Assembly (NCBI GenBank): GCA_016946835.1
Contig: JACVTC010000021.1
Span: 337,501-385,000, forward strand
DNA from: Neocallimastix lanati (nom. inval.)
Taxonomy: Eukaryota > Neocallimastigomycota > Neocallimastigomycetes > Neocallimastigales > Neocallimastigaceae
Reading direction: 5' to 3'
DNA length: 47,500 nt
Shown here: piece after piece, positions 1 to 10,301 of the stretch
How positions within the stretch are numbered: position 1 is the first letter of the stretch
Layout of the letters: each line of letters begins with the position of its first letter
The notes under the pieces: model-generated
Seen by the model: only the letters and a program-made list of their open reading frames with translations
What the model was told of the DNA's origin: nothing
The model's database searches: none
Position numbers and translations under genes: made by a program

Positions 1-483
1 AAATATAAATTAATTTTATCGGACTTTAAGGTTTTTTCTAATTTATTATAATAATAAATTGGTTTTTCCTTAAAGAACTTATCTAGTTTTTTCTTCTAAT
101 CTTTTTCTAGATAAGATAATTGTTAAGATTAGAAAACCTTTTAAATTATTATTTTATATAAAATTTATAAAATTTTATTATTTAATTTTTCGTATAAATA
201 GCTATTGATTTCTCTAAATTTTTGAGAAATCAAGAGTTATTATTATATAACAAATATTAATAAATATATAATAATAATTAATAAAATCTACAAACATTTT
301 CAATAAGTGTTCTTTTATTTTGTGTTGTTTATTATATTTGTTTATAATAAACTCTTCTCTGTCAAGATAAGTTAAAATTTTCTTTATTTTTTCTAATTGT
401 TTTCTTATTTTCTCAACTTGATGTTAATATCAGGTTGTAGTTAATAATTTTGTTATAATAAATATTATAATGAAATTATTACA
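1..483 (+). repeat. Family-1 LTR, left end outside window
   Basis: It shares an ordered set of elements with LTRs X, W and Y: an upstream hairpin (78-115, arms CTTATCTAG/CTAGATAAG), TATAAATA (193-200), a hairpin (205-233), the conserved AAGAGTTATTATTA starting at 232, and a later hairpin (327-352) whose 3' arm carries AATAAA. It appears to end at ATTATTACA (483), like the TTACA ends of the other family-1 LTRs. Function as promoter and polyadenylation region is inferred from LTR architecture. No primer-binding site is recognisable just after 483. Confidence 0.65.
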
Positions 484-551
484 GAGTTTCGTTACAGTTA
501 GTGAAAAATCATTATAGTTTATGGTAATACCATTATCAATTAAGAAAACAT

Positions 552-598
552 CGACACCCTTTCCAGCATTTTCTGGAAAGCAATAGTAGAGAGTGTCG
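552..598. other. Nested hairpin in leader of element A
   Basis: Outer arms CGACAC (552-557) and GTGTCG (593-598) enclose inner arms CTTTCCAG (559-566) and CTGGAAAG (573-580) with a 6-nt loop. It is G+C-rich for this genome and lies between LTR and gag, where retroelements often keep packaging or dimerisation structures. Its role is inference. Confidence 0.6.
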
Positions 599-728
599 TA
601 AATTTTGATGATAATGGAATAATACTAACCCTAGGAAACAAGCGATAAATGGTGAAAGGCATTTCTTTGAATTTTTACTTCGGTTTTTTCCCAGTCGATG
701 TCTTTTTTTTATTTCTTATAAATCATAA

Positions 729-829
729 TAAGGGTTAGTTTGAGCAATGAAGCTCAAACTAACCCTTAATAGAAATGTGAAAATTCCAAAGATGAAATTT
801 TCATCTTTGGAATTTTCACATTTCTATTA
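729..829. repeat. Two abutting perfect palindromes
   Basis: The first has 17-bp perfect arms (729-745 and 752-768) around a 6-nt loop. The second has 31-bp perfect arms (767-797 and 799-829) around a single base. They overlap by two bases. No protein is encoded. As RNA they would form two very stable stems; as DNA they could extrude cruciforms. Confidence 0.9.
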
Positions 830-1369
830 TTATTAATTAATATATTTGGTAAAACATTTTAACTCTTTTCAATATGTTCAATTTCATCTAGGTTATTTAA
901 CTTTTGTACATCTTCAGTCAAATTTGTTGATAAAATGAAGATACGAAGATGTAACGAATCTGCTAGAAGTCTCGCTAAGTTGTTGTGGAAAATTAATAAT
1001 AAATATACTAAACTAAAGACTAAAACTATTTAACACTAAAATAATATTTAAAACAAATATTTATAATTATGATTTATATTGTTTTTTATTTATTATTAAT
1101 ATGATTTGAATAACATTGAGTCAAAGAGTCAAAAACAAAATAATACAGTATAATTATATTCAAGAAATAATTATTCTAATACATGATTCGTTAAATGTAA
1201 ATGTACAAATATAATTTATTTATATAAATTTAATTAAATAAATGATTATTAATTATTAAATAAATAATTAAATGAATGAATACATTATAAATTAAATAAA
1301 TTATTTTTTTATTTTTTCAAAAAAGGTAAAAAGTCAAAGTTTCAATTTAGACGTTACTAAAGTTGAAGT
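830..1369. other. AT-rich stretch, no gene seen
   Basis: I see no open frame, tRNA or clear repeat here. It lies in what would be the leader of element A or in host DNA caught between LTR and gag. Confidence 0.5.
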
Positions 1370-1850
1370 CATGCTTCATTTCCATTAGAGGATTTACGCT
1401 TTCCATATTTACTTTGACAACTACTTCTATAGTGTGAGCTCGATGTTCCACAATAGATATATTTGGAACAACATTGACCTACTTTATTATACAATCCGTT
1501 CTTTTTCCCACAATAGCCAGTTTTGTTTGAAATGGCACCACATTTACCATATTAAGACTGATATCCTTTGTTCTTACTACAATGAGATGACAACAGGCTG
1601 CATTTATCGGATGTGGAACAGCACTTTCCATCCGAACAGATATACCTTACCCTTCCAATTAATTCGCATCTTCTAACTAGCTGTTACTTTTGAATTACTT
1701 GATTTGCCATTAGAATTACAACTACCATAAGAACTCTGACATCCATTATTAGGTGAGCAATGGTCATAGCTACTTCTACTTTACTCATTTACTACAGTAC
1801 TTTCTATTAGGACGGACATCTTCCATATCCACTTCTACATAGGCTGTTAG
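1370..1850 (-). pseudogene. Broken CBM18 chitin-binding module array
   Basis: Reading the minus strand across shifting frames gives about three to four cysteine-rich units of the chitin-recognition (hevein/CBM18) type. The recognisable pieces are CRSGYGRC near 1820-1845, CSPNNGCQSSYGSC near 1715-1765, a unit with KCCSTSDKC and a following YGKCG near 1555-1675, and a unit with GQCCSKYIYCGTSSS and CQSKYG near 1375-1500. The spacing CC-S-x(5)-C and C-x-S-x-YG-x-C is typical of CBM18. In-frame stops and frame changes between and within units show it is not translated as one protein. CBM18 arrays are common in secreted proteins of gut fungi and chytrids and bind chitin. It lies antisense between the LTR and gag of A, so A may have inserted into it or carried it. 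No signal peptide or anchor is visible. Confidence 0.7.
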
Positions 1851-2089
1851 AAGAAGTTTTACTACTACTATTTTTATTTAAACTTATTATTATTATAATA
1901 ATTTTGTTTACTAGACGGGCACTATTTCAAGCGGTTAGAGCCAAGTCGACTTTACATAATATTATTATAATAGTAAATTTAAATAAAAATAATAATCGTA
2001 TAAGAATTCTTTTAATTAAAAAAAAAAAAAAATTTTTTTTCAAAGTGGAAGAACTTAATATCAGGCTAAGAAACCTCCACATTGAAGAT

Positions 2090-3594
2090 ATGGTGGAATG
2101 TGGACGAGAAGAAAAACGGAAGGTCAGCAAGCCACCGATTTTTAACGGTGAAAGAAAAGAACTTAAAGGGTTCCTCACAATTGTAAATATGAACTTTGAG
2201 GATACCCTAGATGACTTTCCAGACGATAGATCAAAAGTTAGATTTATAACCTCATTCATAAGAGGTGATCCTTTAAATTGGGTTTCAAATCTATGGGATA
2301 ATGAAGATCCCTTGATCGATAATTTAGATAATTTTAAGAGGGAACTTAAAATTAATTATGGGAATCCAGAAGTGGAGACAATTGTGGCTAATGGTAAATT
2401 AGATACCATTCGTCAGAAAAAGTATGGGCAAGTGTTAGAATATATTAACCAGTTCAAAACAACTTGCCAAAATTCGGACTTCAACGAATCTGCCAAAATT
2501 TATATGTTTCTTAAAGGATTACATTACAAAATGCTGGAACAATTAGCCGTTGTTAACCCAAATCCAGATTCCCTTAACAAGTTGTATACTGATGTAATTT
2601 AAATTGAAAATTTGTCAAAGCGAATTAATCTTGTTGAATTCTATTATCAACAACGGGTTAGAAATTCGCAGCAAAACAGTAACCACAATCAAAGAAATAA
2701 TAGTCGTCGTAATGATCCTATGGATATTGATTTATTTAGGATCAAAAATGATAGATATAGAAGATACATCCATAACGATAATCAAAATTTATATGTTGAA
2801 AATAAAAGAGACTTTTCTGAAGAAAAGAAAAAAGGTCTATGCTTTTTGTGTAAACAACCAGAACACTTGCAATTCAATTGTCCTAACAGAAAAAGACCTA
2901 CTGGAGTTAAACTCAAGAATAAAATTAGAGAAACCGACGAAAATCTTCCATCGGCAAAATTAAGAAGAATTAGAATGATCAAGGAATCCGATGATACTCA
3001 AAAAATTAGAGCTATTACTGATGAAGAAAATGCTATGAATAAAAGAAAGAACAATATAATTACTTTCTATATAAAAACGAATGATATTGAAGAAGTTCCA
3101 GTTAGGGTTCTTATCGACTCTGGCTCAGATTTGAATTTTATTCATCCTGCGTTCGTTAACAAAAACAAAATTAAATTGAATGAAGTTTTAAAAGATCTTT
3201 CAATGTTACTGGACTAGGATATGGTATCTCTACCACCTACGAACAAACAGAAAAGTGCATCTTACGATTCAAGAACCATTTTGAAGTTATTCAACTCTAT
3301 GCACTTTATATTCCTGATGTAGATATCATTTTAGGTATTCCTTGGATTGAAAAGCATTGTCCAATGAATTATCATGATTCAATAAAAATATCCTTTCCTT
3401 CTGGTTATTGCGCTAGGAACTGTAATAATGGTAAAAGAAAAAGAAAAAACAAAAATAGAAGCAAGAAAGGTTCAAAGAAGTGTAAGATCGATATCGAACC
3501 TGTAGAAGAAAATTCCCATGAACCAAGTACTCCATATAAGTGTAAACTCCTTTGGGATTCCGAATCAGAAAGCGAACCTGAATACGTCCTTTGA
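2090..3594 (+). pseudogene. Element A gag-nucleocapsid-protease (broken)
   Basis: The frame is open from before 2090, but the first sensible ATG is at 2090 (MVECGRE). A Retrotrans_gag-type domain follows (KPPIFNGERKELKGF through GDPLNWV). An in-frame TAA at 2600-2602 interrupts it, and the same frame resumes at once with a basic region and a CCHC zinc knuckle (CFLCKQPEHLQFNC, about 2841-2882), then the protease motif VLIDSGSDLNFI (about 3109-3144). Near 3200 the reading shifts by one frame and goes on through the second protease strand (ILGIPWIEKHCP) to a stop at 3594. Gag packages the RNA and the aspartic protease would cut the polyprotein. In the related element D, gag and pol share a single frame, so the stop and shift here are decay. 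Confidence 0.8.
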
Positions 3595-5060
3595 AGAAAA
3601 GTTAGAACCATTAACGATAGTGATAGTGATAGTATTAATATTAGTGTTAAAGATAATGATTGTAGTAAAGAAAAAATTAACTTTTGTAATTTTAAAGAAC
3701 TTAGTACAATAGATAAAATCAAAAAATCAAGTAATTTTATTAAATCATGTAAAAATGAAATTTTAATAAAGAAAGCAAATTGGTCGCCAAACCAACAAAC
3801 TATTTTTTTCCTTATCAAAATTGTGTTTTAGACAATTTGTGTAACTGTCTGATTATTCAGAATATAGATAATAATAATATTGTTAACGATAGTGATAATA
3901 AAATTTCTATTCCTCCTTGTTATCTCGATTACATTGAAGTTTTTGATGAAAAGAATTGTGATAAATTACCTCCCCATAGAGAATATGATTCTGAAATAAG
4001 TTTAAAGGATAATTCAATTCTATTTTTATGGTCCTATTTATCCTTTAATAGAAGAAGAAAGGGATGAATTGAAAAAGTATATTAAAGAAAACTTAGCAAA
4101 AGGATTTATTAGAAAATCCAAATCACCAGCTGGTGCCCCTATATTATTTGTTAAAAAGAAAGATGGCACTTTGAGATTATGTATTGATTATAGAAAATTA
4201 AATGAAATGACTATTAGAAATTCATATCCTTTACCATTAATAAGTGAATTAATTGACACAGTTAAAGGTGCTATATATTTTACTAAGTTAGATCTTAAAT
4301 CTGCATATAACTTAGTAAGAATAAAAGAAGGCGACGAGTATAAGACTGCTTTTAGAACTCGTTATGGACATTATGAATATCTTGTTATGCCTTTTGGGTT
4401 AAAGAATGCACCTACTACATTTCAACATTTTATAAATGATATTCTTAGTGACTACTTAGATGATTTTGTTATCTCATATATCGATGATATTCTTATTTAT
4501 TCAAATAACTTAGAAAAACATCATGAACATGTTAGAAAAGTGTTGAAAAAATTTTTAGATAATATTTTATATGTTAAACTAGAAAAATATGAGTTCGATG
4601 TAACGAAAACCTCCTTCCTGGGTTACAAAATATCTAAAGATGGTCTTAAACCTAATCCTGAAAAAATTAAAGCTATTTTAGATTGGCCTGTACCTACTAA
4701 TGTCAAAGAAGTTCAATCATTTATTGGACTTTGTAATTATTATAGAGTTTTCATTAAAGATTTTGCCAAAATAGCTTTACCAATACATAAACTCACCCGT
4801 AAAAATGTACCTTTAATTTGGAGACCTGAGCAAAACAATGCTTTTGTTAAATTGAAAGAACTTTTCACATCTGCTCCAATTTTAATTAATCCTGATAGTA
4901 ATAAACCGTTTATCGTTGAAACTGATGCTAGTAACTTTGCAGTTGGAGCTGTGCTTTCTCAAGAAGTTGATGGCAAACTCCATCCAGTTGCCTTTATTTC
5001 TTCGAGTTTGACTAAGTCTCAAAGAAACTAACCCATTTATGATAAGGAACTTATCATAAT
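3595..5060 (+). pseudogene. Element A protease-RT linker and reverse transcriptase
   Basis: 3595-4025 is an acidic, frame-hopping linker ending with LDYIEVFDEKNCDKLPPHR, the usual lead-in to Ty3/gypsy RT. The frame changes near 4030, after which a full RT palm follows: [56 protein letters not shown], and the catalytic YIDD in ISYIDDILIYS (about 4470-4500). The connection domain and the start of RNase H follow (ETDASNFAVGAVLSQ). A TAA at 5029-5031 stands where family members have a Tyr codon, and PIYDKEL just after it is still recognisable. The RT itself is open and keeps the catalytic aspartates, so the loss of function comes from the surrounding breaks. Confidence 0.88.
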
Positions 5061-5483
5061 CGGATGAGGTTTCTATCCTGGGATATCATGAGACCACATG
5101 TGATATTCATAAGGCTTTTCCTAAAATGAATATTTCACCCAACCCTGATACTACGCTTTGAATTGAAGCATAGACCATGATGATTGTAAAATTTCCAATC
5201 GCCAATGATTACACCCACTAGGGAAGAGTTAATGATTCCGTTCTGATGTTTGTGGTTAATAGAGATATATGTAGGAAAGATAGGAATGCATCTCCGGGCA
5301 GTGTGTAAGGACGATTGAGAGCGGCGAAGCTGTTACAGTATGCCAGTAACTCATCACCTTACAGTTAATTAATAACTGTATGGCCATATGGGAGATGGAT
5401 ACCCATATGTGCAAGTCTATAGATCTGGGAAAAAATCGGGTAAATCTGGTTTACTATCTAGGAGAAGTGATCATTTATTTAAT
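5061..5483 (+). pseudogene. Heavily degraded RNase H C-terminal half and linker
   Basis: No open frame runs through, but fragments of the expected RNase H can be picked out in different frames: a CAT-AAG pair where DHK is expected, EYFTQP near 5130, and a GRVND-like piece near 5225. The length (about 420 bp) fits the missing part of RNase H plus linker. The stretch is visibly richer in G+C than its neighbours. RT upstream and integrase downstream are far better preserved, so damage is concentrated here. An inserted sequence cannot be excluded. Confidence 0.5.
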
Positions 5484-6942
5484 TATGAATTATGAATTTA
5501 ATTCTTCTTGTCGTGTTATTAACTGTCTTACTATTAATAATTATACGCTTACTAATTCTATTTTGAATGCTCTTGAGTATGATGAATTCTATAATTCTGT
5601 TAAAACATCCTTATCTATTAATAATGCTGATAACCCTAAAATTAAAAATTTTAATAAATTCATGATTGATAAAGGATTTTTACTTTTTAATAATCTGATA
5701 TATGTTCCTAAATTGATTCGAACGAGAATTCTTGAACTCCATCATGATTCTCCTACTGCTGATCATTTTGATGTTTCTAAGACTCAAGAATTACTTAGCC
5801 GGAATTTTTGGTGGCTTAATTTTTCTCTTGATGTTAAAAAATTTATTAAGTCTTGTGAAGTTTGCTGTAAATCTAAAATTCCTAGATACAAGCCATATGG
5901 ACTTCTTTCACCCCTGTCCACTCCTAATAGAGCTTGGTCTGATATTTCTTTGGATTTTATAGTTGAATTACCTAAGTCTAAAGATATGACTACAATAATG
6001 GTTGTTGTTGATCGTTTGACTAAAATGGCTCATTTTATTCCTTTTCGTTGTCTTCCTACTGCTTCAATTGCTGCTGATGCTTTTATTTCGAATATTTTTA
6101 AGTTACATGGTTTCCCTGATTCTATTATTTCTGATAGAGGATCGCAATTTACATTTGAATTTTGGAATCGTTTATGTAATCTTCTTGATATTACTCATTC
6201 TCTTTCTACCTCCAACCATCCGGAGACTGACGGTCAAACGGAGAGGTTGAACGGAATATTGGAACAGTATCTTCGTTTTTTCATAAATGAAAGGCAAAAT
6301 AATTGGGTTGATTTACTACCTTTCGCTGAATTTGCTTATAATAATACTTTACATCAATCAATAAATCAATCACCATTCTTCGCAAACTATGGTTTTAATC
6401 CTATGTGTAGTCCTGAGATTCCATCCTCAGAAAGACCAAGTAGAGCTGAAAAAAGAATATTAGATATTAATAAAAATATTGAATTTTTAAAAAGAAACTT
6501 AGAAGAAGCTAAGAAAACTTATAAAAAATACCCCGATTTGAAAAGACTTCCTTCCCCTAATTTCGAAGTCGGTAAAAAAATTTGGTTACTTAAAGGATCT
6601 ACTACTAAGAATGTTAAATGAAGACTAGCCGATCAATTAATAGGTCCCTTTAAAATAATTGAAAAAGTTAGTCCCTTAGCGTACAAATTTAAACTACCTA
6701 ATAATATGCATTGTCATCCAATTTTTCATGCTTCTTTAATTGAACCTTATTATGAAAATGAATTTGACAATAGAAATGTTAATAGACGAAAGAGTATAAA
6801 TTTAACTACAAATAATTCTGATATGATTCCAGATAAAATAATTAATATGAGAACTTATAAAGGAAAGAATCGTTTTCTTATCTTTTGGAAAGGATCAAAT
6901 GAAGACTCTTGGATAGATGAAGATCAAATTTTAGATAAATAA
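5484..6942 (+). pseudogene. Element A integrase with C-terminal chromodomain
   Basis: The zinc-binding HHCC region (LHHDSPTADHF then CEVCCKSK), the catalytic core (DISLDFIVELP; ISDRGSQFTFEFW; SNHPETDGQTERLNGILEQ giving D, D and E), and the GPFKIIEKVSPLAYKF module are all present. At the C-terminus sits a chromodomain-like piece (IINMRTYKGKNRFLIFWKG then SWIDEDQIL). One TGA at 6619-6621 breaks the frame where Arg is expected; the rest (6622-6942) continues in the same frame. Integrase inserts the cDNA, and chromodomains of chromoviruses steer integration to marked chromatin (known for the family). Reading starts near 5484 where family similarity resumes; an upstream ATG at 5380 lies in degraded sequence. 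Confidence 0.88.
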
Positions 6943-7090
6943 TTAATCCAAGAATACTTTAGAAAAAATAAGAAAAATAAAACAGGAACAAAGGATCAAG
7001 AATCTATTAAGAATGATGACTATGCCAATGATTTCATTGTAAGACATAAATATCAACCCTTTGTAATAGAACTTTCCTCAAGAAATAATT

Positions 7091-7480
7091 CTCGCAGGAG
7101 CTCGACTTAAAGGGCGAGATTGTAAAGATATAATCAATATCTTTAGTACATTAATAAATTTATTTGGTACATTAAAATATTTAATGTAATTCACGTTTAC
7201 AAAATAATACTAATGCATTAAATTATGTAAAATATATTAATTTATGAAATTAATTGATTTATGAAAATTAATAATAAATTTATATTTTTAATAATATATA
7301 AATTTATAAATATAAGATTAATTTTTAAATAACTTAAAATTTAGTAATAAAATATTTCAATAATTTTAGTTTAGCTTAATTTTAGTTTAGTTTAATAATC
7401 ATAAAAATTAAATAGTAATATATAATTAATAGTATTAATAGTAAAAGAATAATAAATAAATAATAAATAAGAACTAATTC
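7091..7480 (+). repeat. Element A polypurine tract and partial 3' LTR
   Basis: A small hairpin (CTCGC at 7091-7095, GCGAG at 7114-7118) surrounds AAAGGGCGAGA, followed by TGTAAAG at 7121, the start expected for a family-1 LTR (compare TGTAAAGAATT in W). No TATA box or conserved hairpins follow, so the LTR is probably truncated. The right border is not defined. Confidence 0.55.
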
Positions 7481-7584
7481 AATTTGAGTCAAAACAAATT
7501 GAATAAAAAGATATTTTAACCATGTCTTTCCCATAGGATCCTATAGATACTGGTGATTTAGTAGAAGATTCACCTGAAAATTCT

Positions 7585-8226
7585 CTATAATATTTTAATT
7601 TGATATCCTAATTCTTCTAATTTTTTAACATACACTGAAAGACCAATTGATACAATACTAAGAATTCCATTTAAACCAGCGTGATCTATAAAATTTATTC
7701 CAGCACTTAACATATCACCAAAAATATCAAAATGTCTATTGGTATTACTATAAATATAAATTCTTTCTATTGCTACATTGAAAACACCGCATCCATTATA
7801 TCTGTAACATATCCAATGCTCGGTACTACTGGATAGGCTGATAGAATTTGTTCTTTGAATACGTCCTCCAGATTTATTATAAATGATTAATTCTGGAGAT
7901 TTTTAGTTACAGTCACAATTCATTATTTTTTTTACTTGTGAAGTATTAGGCTCAATTTCTATCCTTACGAAGTCATCTCGGGTTCCTTTTATATTTAAAT
8001 CACTATCAATATTTTCATTGTCAGAATAGAGGAAAGAATCCAAGTAGTATCCTACCTCTGAACTATATGAATAGATTTTTATGTTGTTAAATTTTTTACT
8101 AACTGTATCCACATCACAACTAGTTATAAATCTTGATAATGAAATGTTGATAATTGAAGAAGTAAGTAATACTTTCTTTTTTAATATTTTTTTAATTTTA
8201 TTTTCATTTTCAATAATTTTACACAA
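7585..8226 (-). pseudogene. Unrecognised gene with one in-frame stop
   Basis: Reading from ATG at 8226, the frame runs 107 codons to TAA (plus-strand 7903-7905), then continues in the same frame for 105 more codons to TAG at 7585. The total would be about 213 residues. The N-terminus is lysine-rich, followed by a Ser/Thr stretch; the second half has WICYRYNGCGVFNVAIERI and a fairly hydrophobic end (GLNGILSIVSIGLSVYV). I recognise no family. It could be a recently broken host gene, a read-through gene, or a gene with an unrecognised short intron. It sits between the 3' end of element A and the copia-type remnant. Confidence 0.5.
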
Positions 8227-8320
8227 ACAAAATTTTGTTATTTTACTTTATTTTTTTAATAATATTTTAATTTTTATATTTATTTTATATATATTTGTTA
8301 AAATATATAATATATATTCA

Positions 8321-8580
8321 GAGAAAATAAAACGTTTTATTATTAATAAAAGTTTATTTATTAATATATATATTTAGAAATAGGTAATTACAAAGAAAAA
8401 AGTGTTTGATAAAAATAAATTTATTTTATATTAATTGTGGCTTGATAATCATACAATGAAATTATTTTAACAATGAATTAAATAATGTATTTCAAATACA
8501 AAGAGAATAATTAACACATAACGAAATAATATAATTGATATAATTTTAAACAAATTTAATTAACTTCATATATTCTAACA
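8321..8580 (-). repeat. 3' LTR of copia-type remnant
   Basis: Matches 10109-10301 plus 11553-11616 over most of its length, including GAAAATAAAACG at one end and TATATTCTAACA at the other (plus-strand reading). The outer terminus is clear (TGTTAGAATA on the minus strand); the inner one is approximate. Confidence 0.75.
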
Positions 8581-8739
8581 TTCCCTCAGGCCAGAATACT
8601 TTTTGTTAAAGATTTGGTCTGCAATTTGGTCATCTTTGGTCCATTTAAATCCTTAGTTAAAGAATCCCAAGATCTTATCCTTTTGTTTCTAGCTATTATA
8701 TTTGAGAGTTAGACATACGTAATCCTTTCTTGGTGTGAT

Positions 8740-8990
8740 CTTACAGATTAATCATTCCTTAATTAGTTTGATTCCACTTATTGGATTTTTGTTTATTTTA
8801 CTAGTGTATAAGATTTTCTTAAGTTTAAATTCATGTCTATTCAAACTTCTCTCATATGTAACGCTTCCTTTCGAATTCGCAAGTAGTGTTATTGGCAAAT
8901 CTGAGATTAACATTTTCTTTCTAGTAATCCTTTAATATATCCCTTTTTACAGGTGATGAGTTCGGAGGCACCTGTGTCAAAAGTCTATAC
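8740..8990 (-). pseudogene. Copia-type protease fragment
   Basis: On the minus strand, FDTGASELITCKKGYIKG (DTG codons within 8964-8978) is the copia aspartic-protease active site, normally DTGAS-x-H-x-T. After a frame break come FEGSVTYERSLNRHEFKL and KKILYTSKINKNPISG, matching the family's second strand and its ILYVP-x-N-L-like motif. A stop stands just ahead of the active site. It is too short and broken to work. Confidence 0.7.
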
Positions 8991-9503
8991 AGTTTCTTCA
9001 TTTGGATTATATTCCAAAGTATTTAGTGTATTTTCATAATTATTAACATTGGGCGTTATTAGTTGTGATTCTTCTTCTTTAGTAGAGCTTTCCAAATAGT
9101 TTAATTCTTTATCGTATATCTCCTGCAATTCTTCGAAAGAAAATTCGGGTTCCTCAGAATTTTCAGTTTGTTCAACATTGGAGATTTCCTTTTGTCTTTT
9201 AGATCTTCTGGTTTTGTTTTTTTTAGCATTGTGTTTAGATTTAGTATTACTGTTGTTAAAATTAGAACAATTTCTATTTTTATTTAATAAATTGAATTTA
9301 CTGTCATTAGTATTGTGACTGTCTGGTATGCGGATATCGCCATGTTTTGATTTATTAGAAAAAATGAATTTTTGATTCGCAGAGGATCTTTTTCCTCTAA
9401 AATCGCCGTTGTTCTTAATGATGAGATCAATATCCATATAATCTTTATTAATGGCAGGCTGTGTTGTTCGAGTAGTATATCTTACATTTCGTTTTAAATA
9501 CAT
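8985..9503 (-). pseudogene. Copia gag C-terminal/linker region
   Basis: A 172-residue reading, rich in Asn, Lys and Ser, then acidic (SFEELQEIYDKELNYLESS). It lies between the gag core and the protease fragment, where copia elements have the nucleocapsid and linker. No CCHC knuckle is visible. A frame break at about 9504-9598 separates it from the gag core. Confidence 0.5.
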
Positions 9504-9598
9504 TTGAAAAATTTAATATGTCGAAAGCCTCTTTTTTGAAATTCTCCACATCTTCATTCCCTCGTGGTTGTAGTCGAATCTTTAGATCTAAGTTTTTT

Positions 9599-10081
9599 CT
9601 AGTTTCCCAAGATACTTCTGTGTTTTTCTAAAGAGCTAAATATTTCTTTAATCTCACTTATGACATCCTTGCATTCATTGATACATTTAGCTTTTAATGA
9701 ATACAGTTTATTCATTAATAGATATACATCAGCATTTTTACTTCCTTTATAGATTTCCTTTAATTTTGTCATAATGTCAAACGCAGTTTGAAGATTTTTG
9801 ATGTGTTTCAATGCATCCATTGGTACAATGGAATTAATGATTGTTATGGCAAGAGCATCGTAGCTTTTAGCAGTCTTTAATTGATTGGAAAGATTACTAT
9901 AAATATCAGCATCACATATTTTTGGGGAATTAACTTGGATTTCTAAAGGTGTGATTAGGTCTTTATCAACATAATCAGAGACTTTCTTAGCCATTAATGC
10001 ATTTTTAATTAAGAAAGACCATTCATTGAAATTGGTCTTGTTAAGACATACCTCTTGTTTTAATTGAAATTCAGTATACAT
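9599..10081 (-). CDS. Copia-type gag core (UBN2-like)
   Basis: About 160 residues from ATG at 10081. The N-terminus (LNKTNFNEWSFLIKNALMAK) matches the copia gag signature of a short N-terminal peptide, then N-[FY]-x-x-W-x-x-x-[IM]. The middle (DALAITIINSIVPMDALKHI, then TAFDIMTKLKEIY) fits the UBN2/gag core. The leader between the LTR and the ATG is only about 27 bp. It would form the capsid-like particle. It ends by frameshift into the next piece, so this is a fragment of a longer gag. Confidence 0.65.
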   Translation of the reverse strand: MYTEFQLKQEVCLNKTNFNEWSFLIKNALMAKKVSDYVDKDLITPLEIQVNSPKICDADIYSNLSNQLKTAKSYDALAITIINSIVPMDALKHIKNLQTAFDIMTKLKEIYKGSKNADVYLLMNKLYSLKAKCINECKDVISEIKEIFSSLEKHRSILGN

Positions 10082-10108
10082 TTTTAATACTGAAACTCTT
10101 AATCTAAG

Positions 10109-10301
10109 AGGAAATAAAACGTTTTATTATTAATTAAAGTTTATTTATTAATATTTATTATTTAGAAATAGGTAATTATAAAGAAAAAAATGTTTGACAA
10201 AAATGAAATTATTTATACTAATTGTAGTTTGATAATAATACAATGAAATTATTTTAAAAATGAATTAAATAATTTATATCAAATACAAAGAGAATAATTA
10301 A
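10109..10301 (-). repeat. 5' LTR of copia-type remnant, first part
   Basis: Shares GGAAATAAAACGTTTTATT, TAGAAATAGGTAATTA and AATACAAAGAGAATAATTAA with the 3' LTR. The LTR resumes at 11553 after a nested insertion. Confidence 0.7.

Larger units (their letters stand above)
1..7480 (+). mobile_element. Element A: decayed Ty3/gypsy chromovirus (family 1)
   Basis: Seen in order: a family-1 LTR cut by the window edge, a structured leader, gag with a CCHC knuckle, protease with DSG, reverse transcriptase with YIDD, RNase H, integrase with HHCC and DDE motifs, a chromodomain, a purine tract with an adjacent hairpin, and the start of a 3' LTR (TGTAAAG). The order protease-RT-RNase H-integrase defines Ty3/gypsy (Metaviridae), and the chromodomain places it with chromoviruses. 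The coding region is broken by at least two nonsense codons in gag and integrase, a nonsense codon in RNase H, frameshifts near 3200 and 4030, and a heavily degraded stretch at 5061-5483, so it is not autonomous. The right edge is approximate because the 3' LTR fades into AT-rich DNA near 7480. The left LTR may belong to A or to an older insertion. Confidence 0.85.

Noticed and set aside
552-640. Hammerhead ribozyme, prompted by the hairpin and a nearby TGATGA-like string
   Set aside because: The CUGAUGA and GAAA core strands are not in the needed arrangement.
620-768. Telomere-like TTAGGG/CCCTAA pieces
   Set aside because: Only isolated single units within a palindrome; no tandem telomeric repeat.
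1434-1676. Plus-strand 80-codon frame
   Set aside because: It is the opposite strand of the CBM18 pseudogene and has no recognisable domain.
5061-5483. Group I or II intron inside pol
   Set aside because: No intron core motifs were found and scattered RNase H residues are readable through the segment.
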